From the NCBI RefSeq assembly GCF_000308875.1, contig NZ_BAGL01000028.1, forward strand, positions 1 to 58,254: DNA of 58,254 nt, in the 5' to 3' direction. Positions 15,739 through 23,587 of the stretch are shown piece by piece. The translations under genes and the position numbers were made by a program. Each line of letters begins with the position of its first letter. Positions within the stretch are counted from its first letter, which is position 1. Source of the stretch: Nocardia transvalensis NBRC 15921. GTDB lineage: Bacteria > Actinomycetota > Actinomycetes > Mycobacteriales > Mycobacteriaceae. The notes under the pieces are model-generated. The model did no database searches. It had not been told where the DNA came from and saw nothing but the letters and a program-made list of their open reading frames with translations.

Positions 15739-16557
15739 TCAGGCGGCTTGCGGGGCGTCGGCGAGGACCTGTTCGCGCAGGGTGTCGAGGGTGCGTTTGA
15801 TGATGCGGTGGATCTGCATCTGGGAGACGCCGAACTCCTTGCCGATGTCGGCTTGGCTGCGGCCGGCGAAGAATCGTTCGATGAGGATGGTGCGCTCGCG
15901 GTCGGGGAGCGCAGCGAGGAGGGGCCGTATCGAGATCGCGTCCTCCAGCAGTGCGTAACACGGTTCCACCTCGCCGAGGGAGTCGGCGAGCGGGGTGCGC
16001 TGCTCGCCGGATTCGGCGGGCGAATCGAGTGATTCGGTGCGGAAGCTGTCGGCGGCGACCAGCGCCTGGGTGATGTCCTCGCGGTCGACGTCGAGCGCGT
16101 CGGCCAGATCCCGCGCGGTGGGCATCCGGCCGAGCCGCTGGGCGAGGTCGGGGGTGACGGCGGTGATGCGCAACCGCAGGTCCTTGAGTGCGCGCGGGAC
16201 GCGCAGGGCCCAGCCCTGGTCGCGGAAGTGGCGGCGGACCTCGCCCATCACGGTGGGCACGGCGAAGCCCACGAAGGTCGCGCCGTGGCGATGGTCGAAC
16301 CGGTTGACCGCGCCGACCAGGCCCATCCGGGCGACCTGCAGCAGATCGTCGTAATCCATGCCGCGGCCGGAGAATCGGCGCGCGATGTGTTCGGCCAGCG
16401 GCAGGCCGCGCATGATGATGTCCTCGCGCAGCTGCCGGTATCGCGGGTCGGCCGTATCCAGTTCGGCGAGTTCGGCGAACAGGGGCTCGAGGCCGTCGTA
16501 GGAGTCGTGGCCGCGGCGGGAACGCTGTGCCGTCGAGGGTGGGGTGCCGGTGGTCAT
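15739..16557 (-). CDS. RNA polymerase sigma factor, SigF/SigB family
   Basis: 272 residues from ATG 16557; upstream in-frame starts at 16599 and 16608 would place the N-terminus over the promoter-like element. Region 2 is seen in DYDDLLQVARMGLVGAVNRF and FAVPTVMGEVRRHFRDQ, region 3 in LAQRLGRMPTARDLADAL, and region 4 in LPDRERTILIERFFAGRSQ and GVSQMQIHRIIKRTLDTLR. This is the general-stress sigma type controlled elsewhere by anti-sigma RsbW/UsfX, but no anti-sigma gene is adjacent. A SigF-like promoter (CTTT and GGGTAA) lies upstream, hinting at autoregulation. Confidence 0.9.
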   Translation of the reverse strand: MTTGTPPSTAQRSRRGHDSYDGLEPLFAELAELDTADPRYRQLREDIIMRGLPLAEHIARRFSGRGMDYDDLLQVARMGLVGAVNRFDHRHGATFVGFAVPTVMGEVRRHFRDQGWALRVPRALKDLRLRITAVTPDLAQRLGRMPTARDLADALDVDREDITQALVAADSFRTESLDSPAESGEQRTPLADSLGEVEPCYALLEDAISIRPLLAALPDRERTILIERFFAGRSQADIGKEFGVSQMQIHRIIKRTLDTLREQVLADAPQAA

Positions 16558-16608
16558 GGCCGAACCTTCGCTCCCTGTGAGATCGGATGTCGGTCGCATG
16601 CGTGTCAC

Positions 16609-16634
16609 TTACCCGGTCCCGGGAGCGGCAAAAG
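16609..16634 (-). promoter_or_regulatory. SigF-type promoter candidate for the sigma gene
   Basis: On the minus strand, CTTT (16634-16631) is followed after 16 bases by GGGTAA (16614-16609). The known mycobacterial SigF consensus is GTTT, 15-17 bases, then GGGTAT; this copy differs at one base in each element. It would start transcription about 45 bases before ATG 16557. Confidence 0.4.
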
Positions 16635-16716
16635 GCGCCCACTGTCCGAAAAGCGAACGGTACGAGCCGATCAGCGAAACTCCGGACGGCGGCGCCACAC
16701 CCTCGACTCGGCCGGG

Positions 16717-17469
16717 TCAGCGGGTTGTGTAGCCGCCGTTGGCGAAGATGGTCTGGCCGGTGATCCAACCACCGTCGGTGACCAGGAATTCCACCAGGGG
16801 AGCGATGTCCTCGATCCGCGTCAGGCGGCCGCCCATGGCCTGGGACTTGTGGAACTCGACTCGCTCCGGGGTCTCCTGCGGGTAGAAGAACGGGGTGTCC
16901 ATCGGGCCGGGCGCGACATTGTTGACCGAGATGCCGCGTGCGGCGAACTCTTTCGCCGCCGCCCGGGTGAAGTGCTCGACCGGCGCCTTGGCGCCGGCGT
17001 AGGTGGAGTAGCCGTCGGTGAACGCCGCCAGCAGCGCGGTCACCACGGTGACGATCCTGCCGCCGTCGTTCAGCCGCTTACCGGCCTCCTGCAGGAAGAA
17101 GTAGGCGGCTTTGGAATTGATGTCGAACATCGAATCGTATTCGGCCTCTGAGGTTTCCACGATCGGCTTGCGCAGCACCTTGCCCACGGTGTTGATCGCG
17201 ATATCGACCGAGCCGAACGCCTCGACCGCGGCGTCGAACAGCTGCCGAACGTTCGCCGGAACGGTCAGGTCGGCCTGGAATGTGGTGGCCTTGCCGCCCG
17301 CGGCCTCGATGGCGGCCACGGTCTTGTCGGCGTCGGCCTCGGTGCTCGCGCTGTTGTAGTGCACCAGCACGTTCGCGCCCCGCTCGGCCAGCGAGGTGCT
17401 GATCAGGCCACCGAGGTTCTTCGCACCTGCGGCCACGACCGCCGACTTGCCCGCCAACACGTTGTTCAT
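16717..17469 (-). CDS. SDR family oxidoreductase with Thr in the catalytic Ser position
   Basis: 250 residues. The cofactor-binding turn is AAGAKNLGG instead of the common TGxxxGIG. The Asn motif reads NTVGK. The YxxxK pair is intact in YAGAK, but the residue 13 places before that tyrosine is threonine (VVTALLAAF) where most SDRs have serine. The C-terminus WITGQTIFANGGYTTR is standard. The fold is certain; the substrate is not, and the Thr substitution may still support catalysis. The start has GAGGGA 8 bases upstream, inside a GAGAG/CTCTC hairpin. It lies downstream of a LysR gene on the same strand. Confidence 0.85.
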   Translation of the reverse strand: MNNVLAGKSAVVAAGAKNLGGLISTSLAERGANVLVHYNSASTEADADKTVAAIEAAGGKATTFQADLTVPANVRQLFDAAVEAFGSVDIAINTVGKVLRKPIVETSEAEYDSMFDINSKAAYFFLQEAGKRLNDGGRIVTVVTALLAAFTDGYSTYAGAKAPVEHFTRAAAKEFAARGISVNNVAPGPMDTPFFYPQETPERVEFHKSQAMGGRLTRIEDIAPLVEFLVTDGGWITGQTIFANGGYTTR

Positions 17470-17484
17470 ATGAGAGTCCCTCTC

Positions 17485-17538
17485 GTCGGATCGGAGATCT
17501 TCCGAGTCCGACGCTAGGAGTGGTACTCACAAATGTGA
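17485..17538 (-). promoter_or_regulatory. 5' leader hairpin and TCACAAATGTGA palindrome before the SDR gene
   Basis: TCACAAATGTGA (17527-17538) is a perfect 12-bp palindrome 58 bases upstream of the SDR start. Between them, 17485-17495 pairs with 17501-17512 (11 bp with one bulged base, 5-base loop). The palindrome is a plausible operator, for example for the nearby LysR protein, and the hairpin would be in the transcript leader. Function is inferred. Confidence 0.4.
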
Positions 17539-17564
17539 AACAGAACTTTATGGGGTTTCCACCA

Positions 17565-18515
17565 TTATTGGTTGTTTGCCGAGGGTGTGCGCGGATTGTC
17601 GCCCGTGGTGAGCAGGTCTCGGATGGTCGATCTGGTGTGGGGGAGCCATACCGCCTGCACCGGCGCCAGTGGCGGGTCCTCGATATCGATGACCGTCACC
17701 GCCCCGCCGAGTGCGGCGCCGGGTGGCGCGGTGACGAAGGCGACCGCGTCGGGGTAGTCGAGGACGGCGGTGGCCGGTGTCGTGCCCTGAATCCGATTCA
17801 CCACCAGGGCCGGTTCGAAACCCGCACGGCGGCAGGTGCTCAGGATGAAGTCGGTGTAGAACGACGTTCCCGGCGGGGCCCAGACGACGAACCGCTCGTC
17901 GCGCAATTCGCGGAGGGCGACGGTGCGGTGGCCGGCGAGGCGATGGCCGTGCGCCACGGCGACACGCAGCGGGTGGTAGGCGATCACCGCCGCGGCCAGT
18001 GTGGCCGGAACGGTGGTTCCGCGCCGCAGGGCCAGGTCGACGGTGCCGCACACGACGGCCGATTCGAGGTCGGACGGGAATATCTGTACGGCCGTGACCG
18101 AGACGTCGGGCATCCCGCGGCGCACGGGTTCGAGCAGGCCGTGCACTTCCTCGGCCGTGACGGCCGGGGTGTGGGCGACGACGAACGGACGCCGTTGCGC
18201 GGCAGCGGCATCGCGCACCTGGCGGGCGAGCGTCTGCCCCGCCGCCAGCAGCACCGACGCCCCGTCTCGCAGGGCTTCCCCCGCCGGGGTGAGGCGCACC
18301 TGCCGCCCGGTGCGGTCGAACAGGCTGACACCCAGCTGCGCCTCCAGTTTGGCCACCGAGCTACTGAGCGCCTGCTGGCTCAGGTGCAACCGCTCGGCGG
18401 CCCGGCTGAACCCGGAATGCTCCGCCACACAGAGAAATTGCTGCAGCCGCCGCGAATCCAGCGGCTCCTCGGCGGGCGAGAGGGGCGAATGGAACATGCG
18501 CGGCATGCTACCCAC
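17565..18515 (-). CDS. LysR family transcriptional regulator
   Basis: Up to 316 residues. The N-terminal winged helix (about 20-80) reads LQQFLCVAEHSGFSRAAERL and LSQQALSSSVAKLEAQLG, followed by the linker helix and a type 2 periplasmic-binding-like effector domain (about 105-300). ATG starts at 18506 and 18497 are also possible; none has a strong ribosome site. LysR proteins usually regulate a neighbouring gene in response to a small molecule; here the SDR gene at 16717-17469 lies directly downstream on the same strand. The effector is unknown. Confidence 0.88.
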   Translation of the reverse strand: MGSMPRMFHSPLSPAEEPLDSRRLQQFLCVAEHSGFSRAAERLHLSQQALSSSVAKLEAQLGVSLFDRTGRQVRLTPAGEALRDGASVLLAAGQTLARQVRDAAAAQRRPFVVAHTPAVTAEEVHGLLEPVRRGMPDVSVTAVQIFPSDLESAVVCGTVDLALRRGTTVPATLAAAVIAYHPLRVAVAHGHRLAGHRTVALRELRDERFVVWAPPGTSFYTDFILSTCRRAGFEPALVVNRIQGTTPATAVLDYPDAVAFVTAPPGAALGGAVTVIDIEDPPLAPVQAVWLPHTRSTIRDLLTTGDNPRTPSANNQ

Positions 18516-18534
18516 AACCGAACCTTGTAGGTAG

Positions 18535-18812
18535 CTAGTTATTTACTGTTTCCGAAGTGCGGACGGGGAGATTACCGTCGATATCCGGCGTGGGCGGCAG
18601 TGTGCCGCGACACCACCGTCCACGCCACCCGAAGGCACGCCGCGAATCGGCGAACGCGCCTTCCGCGCCGAACGCCTGCGCGGCCTGTGGGGATCGTAGG
18701 AGGCGTGCCGGGTGTCCTCGGCGAACGGAATCGACGGGTCGGCTTCCCGAGCCTGAGGCATGTACCGGAGGGCGTCGGTGATGATGGTGTGCAGCCCGGT
18801 CACATCTACCAT
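18535..18812 (-). pseudogene. Decayed DUF5996-family gene (truncated and frameshifted)
   Basis: From 18812 the minus strand reads HTIITDALRYMPQ and then SIPFAEDTRHASYDP, which resembles the middle of DUF5996 proteins (PFxEDTxHASYDP). After the C-run at 18687-18690 that frame turns into arginine-rich nonsense. The neighbouring frame continues plausibly as AAQAFGAEGAFADSRRAFGW and ends at a stop near 18535. The N-terminal half and the conserved SPVHFFWG end are absent. I read this as a remnant with one frameshift. The family call rests on motif recall and was not searched. Confidence 0.5.
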
Positions 18813-18870
18813 GTAACTGCTGCGATGAGCTGTTCGTCGTCGGAGCGTTGGAGGACACGGGAGGTGGGGG

Positions 18871-19560
18871 TTGCCGGTAGAACCTGTGCCGCAGCGGCGG
18901 CGGCCGTCGCAGGAGCGGGCGAAGGCGACTCGTGCGCACATTCTCGACACTGCCGCGCGGGTGTTCGCGCAGCGTGGTGTGCTGAATACCTCGACCAACC
19001 GGATCGCCGCCGAGGCGGGAGTCAGTATCGGCACGGTGTACCGGTATTTCGAGGACCGCTCGGTCATGGTCGACGAGCTACTCGAGCGGCTGCTCGGCAA
19101 CGCGGAGGCTCGTTTCACCGAACGGGTTTACGGTGTCGCCGACAAACCGGTCATCGAGACGCTCACCGGCATTCTGGGCGCCATCACCGACGAACTCGCC
19201 GAGAACGCGGCACTCGTGCGGGAGCTGGTGGCCGCGGTCCACTACCACGACACCATCATTCCCGCGTTCGAACCGCGCCTGCGGATACTGGTCAAGGTCC
19301 TGATCATCCAGACCCTCGGCCCCGGCGACGACCGTCACTACGAGCTGATGGCGTTCGTCATCGTCAACACCAGTTTCGCCGCGGTCATGCGCGCCGCGCT
19401 CGCCGAGACCGAGCAGCAGCGCCACGAGATCATCGCCATGACGGCCCGGCTGATCGCGCCCCTGCTCGAATCCGAAATCGCCGCGGCGCGCCCGGGACCG
19501 ACCGCGGTGCTCACACCCCGGGGCCGCCGTCGCGGCGTGACCCGCAGGTCGCCGCGGTGA
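18871..19560 (+). CDS. TetR family transcriptional regulator
   Basis: 229 residues from TTG 18871, with GGGAGG upstream. The helix-turn-helix is at about 30-75 (NRIAAEAGVSIGTVYRYFED). The ligand domain has the TetR_C_33-like pattern ELVAAVHYHDTIIPAFEPRL. The C-terminal tail is rich in arginine (RGRRRGVTRRSPR). No operator was found upstream of this gene. Downstream lies a TGAC-N4-GTCA dyad before the SulP leader, so it could control the transporter, but the same dyad is better matched to the TetR gene at 2863. Target and ligand are unknown. Confidence 0.88.
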   Translation: MPVEPVPQRRRPSQERAKATRAHILDTAARVFAQRGVLNTSTNRIAAEAGVSIGTVYRYFEDRSVMVDELLERLLGNAEARFTERVYGVADKPVIETLTGILGAITDELAENAALVRELVAAVHYHDTIIPAFEPRLRILVKVLIIQTLGPGDDRHYELMAFVIVNTSFAAVMRAALAETEQQRHEIIAMTARLIAPLLESEIAAARPGPTAVLTPRGRRRGVTRRSPR

Positions 19561-19595
19561 CCGGCCCGCTTTCGCCCCCGAAGCGGAACTGCCCC

Positions 19596-19607
19596 TGACA
19601 TTCGTCA
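19596..19607. promoter_or_regulatory. TetR-type operator candidate (TGACATTCGTCA)
   Basis: Dyad TGAC-ATTC-GTCA, 14 bp with flanking C/G, about 92 bases upstream of the SulP leader ORF. It is the exact reverse complement of the 12-mer at 2842-2853. Confidence 0.5.
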
Positions 19608-19698
19608 GCGTGTGCCGACCCAGGACGGCGCTCACCTCGAGCGGGTGATGAGTTTCCGCGCCGAGTGCGACAGGGTCGGTGCACGGAAGGAGCCGGAT

Positions 19699-19785
19699 AT
19701 GCCAACCTCCCCGGACAACCATCCGATGCGGCAAGGCCCGGCGGCGGGCGCCATCCGGCCTGCTACTCGGCGCTCGCGGACCTGA
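19699..19785 (+). CDS. 28-codon leader ORF upstream of SulP transporter
   Basis: ATG 19699 has an excellent ribosome site (AAGGAG, 6 bases away) and encodes 28 residues (MPTSPDNHPMRQGPAAGAIR, then PATRRSRT) ending at TGA 19783-19785. The transporter frame is different and its best start, GTG 19802, lacks a ribosome site of its own but lies 16 bases after this stop. That arrangement fits translational coupling or leader control. An alternative is that a frameshift separates the true N-terminus from the transporter. No similarity is recognised. Confidence 0.45.
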   Translation: MPTSPDNHPMRQGPAAGAIRPATRRSRT

Positions 19786-19801
19786 TCTCGGCGGCCCGAC
19801 T

Positions 19802-21520
19802 GTGACGCCCGACCGTCGGCACCCGCGTCCGAGCGGCTCCGGGCCGCCTGTGCTGCGCCTGGCCCGGCGGCTGCGGCCGAGGGAGCGTCCGCGCCGGTCG
19901 GACGTGATCGCGGGCCTGCCCGGCGCGGTCGGCAGCGTGCCCGACGGCATGGCCGCGGGGGTGCTGGCCGGGGTCAGCCCGGTGCACGGGCTGTACGCGA
20001 GCATGGCCGGGCCGCTGTTCGGCGGGTTCACCACCAGCACCCGGCTGATGCTGGTGACCACGACCAATGCCTCGGCGCTGGCGACCGGATCGGCGCTGAC
20101 GGCGGTCTCCCCGGACGATCGGGCCGCGGCGGTGACGCTGCTGACGCTGCTCGCGGGCGCGGTGATGATCGTCGCCGCGGTGTTGCGGCTGGGCCGGTAC
20201 ACCCGGTTCGTCTCGCATTCGGTGATGACCGGATTCCTGCTCGGGATCGCGGCGAACATCGTATTCGGGCAGTTGGGTGATTTCGCCGGCGCCGAGCAGC
20301 ACGGTGCGACGGCGGTGCTGAAGGCCGTGCGCGTGCTGACCCGTCCGGGGGACATCGATATGCCGTCGCTGGTGGTGGGCGCGGTCGCGGTGGCGTTGAT
20401 GGTGGGCCTGGAACGCACCCGGCTGCGGTTGTTCGCCTCGGTCGCCGCGCTGGTGGCGCCGACCGTTCTCGTGGCGGCGCTGGGCTGGGATTCGGTGGCC
20501 AGGGTGTCCGATGTCGGCGAGATTCCGGCCGGAATCCCCGTGCCGGGTTTGCCGGATCCGACGGTGCTGTCGCCGTCGCTGGTCACCGGTGCCTTGGCGG
20601 TGGCGGTGATCGTGCTGGTACAGGGCGCGGGCGTGGCCGAGTCGGTGCCGAATCCGGACGGCACGCGGTCGGCGGCGAACCGCGACTTCGCCGCCCAGGG
20701 CATCGGCAATATCGGCTCGGCGCTGTTCCGGGGCATGCCGGTGGGCGGGGCGATGGGGGAGACCGCCCTGAACAAGGCCGCCGGGGCCCGGACCCGGTGG
20801 GCGGCACTCTGTTCGGGGCTGTGGATGCTCGCGATCCTGGCCGCGTTCGCGGGGCTGGTGGGGAAGGTGCCGATGCCGACGCTGGCCGCGGTGCTGATCG
20901 TGGCCGCCGTCGGCTCGGTCGATCGGGATCGGATCACCGCGATCTGGAGCAGCGGCATGATCTCGCGGATCGCGCTGGTGGTGACGTTTCTGGCGACATT
21001 GCTGCTGCCCGTGACCGTCGCGGTGGGCGCGGGTGTGGTGCTGTCCCTGCTGATGCAGCTCAATCGCGAGGCGGTCGATCTGAAGGTGGTGCGGCTGCGG
21101 GTCGACGGCGACCGCCTGGTGGAGGACGAGGCGCCGAAACGGTTGTCCGACAACGAGATCGTCATCCTCGACGTGTACGGCAGCCTGTTCTACGCGGGCG
21201 CGCGCACGCTGCAGGCGCGGCTGCCGGATCCGGGGACGGCACGGTCGCCGGTGGTGATCCTGCGGCTGCGCGGGCGGACCACGTTGAACGCCACCTTCTT
21301 CGCGGTCGTCGGCGACTACGCGCGACCCGTCGAGCAGGCCGGCGGGCGACTGTATCTCAGCGGCGTGGACCGGCGGATCTACGAGTCGTGGACCGATCGG
21401 CTCCTGGCCGGGCACGGGGTCCGGCTGGAGTTCTTCCCCGCGACCCCGACCCTCGGCGAATCCACGCTGGCCGCTTACGCCCAGGCCAGGGTCCGGTTGT
21501 CGGGCCCCGCGGAGGCGTGA
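19802..21520 (+). CDS. SulP family inorganic anion transporter
   Basis: 572 residues if GTG 19802 is the start. About ten to twelve TM helices with the SulP landmarks VIAGLPGAVGSVPDGMAAGV (first helix, substrate site) and GLYASMAGPLFGG. A cytosolic STAS domain lies at about 440-550 (ILDVYGSLFYAGARTLQ). SulP proteins carry sulphate, bicarbonate or other anions across the inner membrane; specificity cannot be read here. The gene follows a leader ORF and a TGAC-N4-GTCA dyad. There is no carbonic anhydrase or sulphate-assimilation gene nearby. Confidence 0.88.
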   Translation: MTPDRRHPRPSGSGPPVLRLARRLRPRERPRRSDVIAGLPGAVGSVPDGMAAGVLAGVSPVHGLYASMAGPLFGGFTTSTRLMLVTTTNASALATGSALTAVSPDDRAAAVTLLTLLAGAVMIVAAVLRLGRYTRFVSHSVMTGFLLGIAANIVFGQLGDFAGAEQHGATAVLKAVRVLTRPGDIDMPSLVVGAVAVALMVGLERTRLRLFASVAALVAPTVLVAALGWDSVARVSDVGEIPAGIPVPGLPDPTVLSPSLVTGALAVAVIVLVQGAGVAESVPNPDGTRSAANRDFAAQGIGNIGSALFRGMPVGGAMGETALNKAAGARTRWAALCSGLWMLAILAAFAGLVGKVPMPTLAAVLIVAAVGSVDRDRITAIWSSGMISRIALVVTFLATLLLPVTVAVGAGVVLSLLMQLNREAVDLKVVRLRVDGDRLVEDEAPKRLSDNEIVILDVYGSLFYAGARTLQARLPDPGTARSPVVILRLRGRTTLNATFFAVVGDYARPVEQAGGRLYLSGVDRRIYESWTDRLLAGHGVRLEFFPATPTLGESTLAAYAQARVRLSGPAEA

Positions 21521-21631
21521 TCGCCGATCTCACCCTGCCGGGGTGAATACACCGGCGCCGTCCCGGCGGAGACTTTCACGACCATATGGCCGCCGGCGGT
21601 CGCGGTGGCGGTTCCGCTCGGAAGGGTGCTG

Positions 21632-22243
21632 ATGAACGGTATTGTCGTCGCGCTGGTCGGAGCGCTGATGTGCTTCTACGGGATCCGGTCGGTGCACCTC
21701 GGGATTCTGGCGATCGGGTTCGGTGTCGGCTGGCTGGTCGCGGATCTGTTCAATCCGTCGTTCTCGGTGCTGGTGCTGTTCGGCTTGGTCGGCGCCGTGT
21801 CGTCGTGGGTGGTGACGGCGCTGGTGTTCAAGTTCGCGGCGTATGTGATCGGTGGTCTGACCGGTTCCATGGCGGGCGCCAAACTGGCCGCGGTGTTGCA
21901 GCCGGGAGACAAGAACTGGGCGTTGAGCATGATCGTGATCCTGGCGGTGTGCGTGGCGGGCGCGTTTCTGGCCGACAGGTTCCGCGCGCGTGCGCTGTTG
22001 TGGCTCACCTCGATCGGCGGCGCGAGCATGGTCCTGAGCGGCTTAGGCCGGATGAACGACCACCTGGCGTTCCTGCGATCGCCGGAGGCAGGCTGGCAGG
22101 AATTCCTGGCGGCCGTCGCGTGGATCGCGTTGTCGGTCGCGGGCTGGATCGTGCAGCGCCACCTGTTCGCCGAGAAGCTCGGCATCAGCCACCTCGCGGT
22201 CGGCGACGGCAAAGAAGGCGGCGCGGCCGCCACCGGAACTTGA
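21632..22243 (+). CDS. DUF4203-like small polytopic membrane protein
   Basis: 203 residues from ATG 21632, which has GGAAGGG 5 bases upstream; an earlier GTG at 21605 is less likely. Six or seven hydrophobic helices in tight succession, with short loops (for example VGWLVADLFNPSFS), resemble the TMEM198/DUF4203 type. A polar tail with GDGKEGG ends the protein. The gene stands alone between SulP and the oxidoreductase/sigma unit. No function is assigned. Confidence 0.75.
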   Translation: MNGIVVALVGALMCFYGIRSVHLGILAIGFGVGWLVADLFNPSFSVLVLFGLVGAVSSWVVTALVFKFAAYVIGGLTGSMAGAKLAAVLQPGDKNWALSMIVILAVCVAGAFLADRFRARALLWLTSIGGASMVLSGLGRMNDHLAFLRSPEAGWQEFLAAVAWIALSVAGWIVQRHLFAEKLGISHLAVGDGKEGGAAATGT

Positions 22244-22304
22244 CGCGGTCAGCGGCGAGAGCGCCGGGTCAGAAGTCCCGCGAGCCACCCGACGAGTCAT
22301 CACC

Positions 22305-22355
22305 GTGACCCACGTCACTGGCTAAGCCTGTCAGGGATTCGGGGGCTGTCTCGTT
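22305..22355 (+). promoter_or_regulatory. ECF41-type promoter candidate with palindrome upstream of oxidoreductase 1
   Basis: TGTCAGG (22329-22335), 16 bases, then CGTT (22352-22355), close to the TGTCACA / CGTC pattern reported for ECF41 sigma factors. A GTGAC-CCAC-GTCAC palindrome (22305-22318) lies 10 bases upstream. The same arrangement is seen before the second oxidoreductase gene at 24539-24583. Confidence 0.5.
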
Positions 22356-22387
22356 CAGGGGGCACGCGAACCAGACAGGAGCGAACC

Positions 22388-23578
22388 ATGAAGCACCGCA
22401 TCGTCGTTCTCGGGGCCGGATACGCAGGAGCTTTCTCCGCCGGGTACCTGGCCCGCCGGCTCCACCCCGACGACTTCGAGATCACCGTCGTCAACGCCGA
22501 ATCCGATTTCGTCGAGCGCATGCGCTTGCATCAGCTTGCCGCGGGGCACGACCTTCGTCACCGGCCGCTGGCAGAGGTGTTCGCGGGCACCGGAATACGG
22601 CTGCGGGTGGCGCGGGTGACCGAGGTGGACGTCGAGCGCCGGACCGTCACGGTCGCCGACGGTGGGAGCGTCGACCGGCTCGAATACGACACCCTGCTCT
22701 ACGCGCTCGGCAGCACCGCCGCCGACCACGGCGTTCCGGGTGTCACCGAGCACGCTTTCCCCGTGGCGGCGCGACCGTCCGCACTGCGCCTGCGCGCGCG
22801 CCTCGATGAGCTGGGCGAGAGCGGGGCGGTGCTGGTGGTGGGCGGCAACCTGACCGCGATCGAGGCCGCCACCGAGATCGCCGAAGCCCGCCCGGGACTA
22901 CGGGTCAGCCTCGCCACCAGCGGTGAACTGGGCGGCTGGCTGGGCCCGAAGGCCCGTCGGCACCTGCGGCGTGCCTTCGACCGACTCGATATCGCCGTCC
23001 ACGAGCACACCGGCATCGAGCGCGTCGAGGCGGCGGAGGCGATCGCTGCCGACGGCACCGCCTTCGTCTCCGACGCGACCGTGTGGGCGGCCGGCTTCGC
23101 CGCGTCTCCGATCGCCGCCGCGAGTGGCCTCCGGGTGGGACCCGACGGCCGGATCGAGACCGACCGGCAGATGCGGTCGCTCTCGCACCCGGATGTCTAC
23201 GTCGCCGGTGACAGTGTTTTCGTCGTCGGTGACAACGGTCGGCCGTTGCCGATGTCCTGTGCCTCCGCGGGGTTCACCGGCCGCCAGGCGACGGCTGCGA
23301 TCATCGGGGACCTGACCGGGCGCAAGGTCGAGGCTACCGCGCTGTCCTATGTCGGCAACCACATCAGCCTCGGACGGAGAGACGGGCTCTTCCAGCTGGT
23401 CGACGGCGACGCGTGCGCGAAACCCGGGGCCCTGCGCGGCCGGCCCGCGGCGCGGGTCAAGTCGGCGATCGTGGCGACCAGCGGCTGGGCCATCAGCCAT
23501 CCGACCTTCGGAAAGCTGGACCGCAAGTACCGCGCGGCGACAACCGCGGCGCGCTCGACCGAATTGGTCGCCGGATAA
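22388..23578 (+). CDS. NDH-2-like FAD/NAD(P)-dependent oxidoreductase 1
   Basis: 396 residues. A two-dinucleotide-binding-domain flavoprotein: FAD motif IVVLGAGYAGAFSAGYLARR at residues 4-24, NAD(P) motif VLVVGGNLTAIEAATEIAE near 150 (the second glycine motif is degenerate, GGNLTA), and the FAD-contacting VYVAGDSVFV near 275. It resembles type II NADH dehydrogenases but lacks an obvious C-terminal membrane helix. It forms an operon with the sigma factor gene 9 bases downstream. Oxidoreductases are among the known partners of ECF41 sigma factors. It shares length and architecture with the gene at 24619. Electron acceptor unknown. Confidence 0.88.
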   Translation: MKHRIVVLGAGYAGAFSAGYLARRLHPDDFEITVVNAESDFVERMRLHQLAAGHDLRHRPLAEVFAGTGIRLRVARVTEVDVERRTVTVADGGSVDRLEYDTLLYALGSTAADHGVPGVTEHAFPVAARPSALRLRARLDELGESGAVLVVGGNLTAIEAATEIAEARPGLRVSLATSGELGGWLGPKARRHLRRAFDRLDIAVHEHTGIERVEAAEAIAADGTAFVSDATVWAAGFAASPIAAASGLRVGPDGRIETDRQMRSLSHPDVYVAGDSVFVVGDNGRPLPMSCASAGFTGRQATAAIIGDLTGRKVEATALSYVGNHISLGRRDGLFQLVDGDACAKPGALRGRPAARVKSAIVATSGWAISHPTFGKLDRKYRAATTAARSTELVAG

Positions 23579-23587
23579 GGTCCGCGC

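Noticed and set aside
22305..22318. A fifth member of the TetR TGAC-N4-GTCA operator set (GTGACCCACGTCAC)
   Set aside because: It is better explained as part of the paired element upstream of the two ECF41-linked oxidoreductase genes, since the related site at 24539 lacks the full TGAC/GTCA arms.
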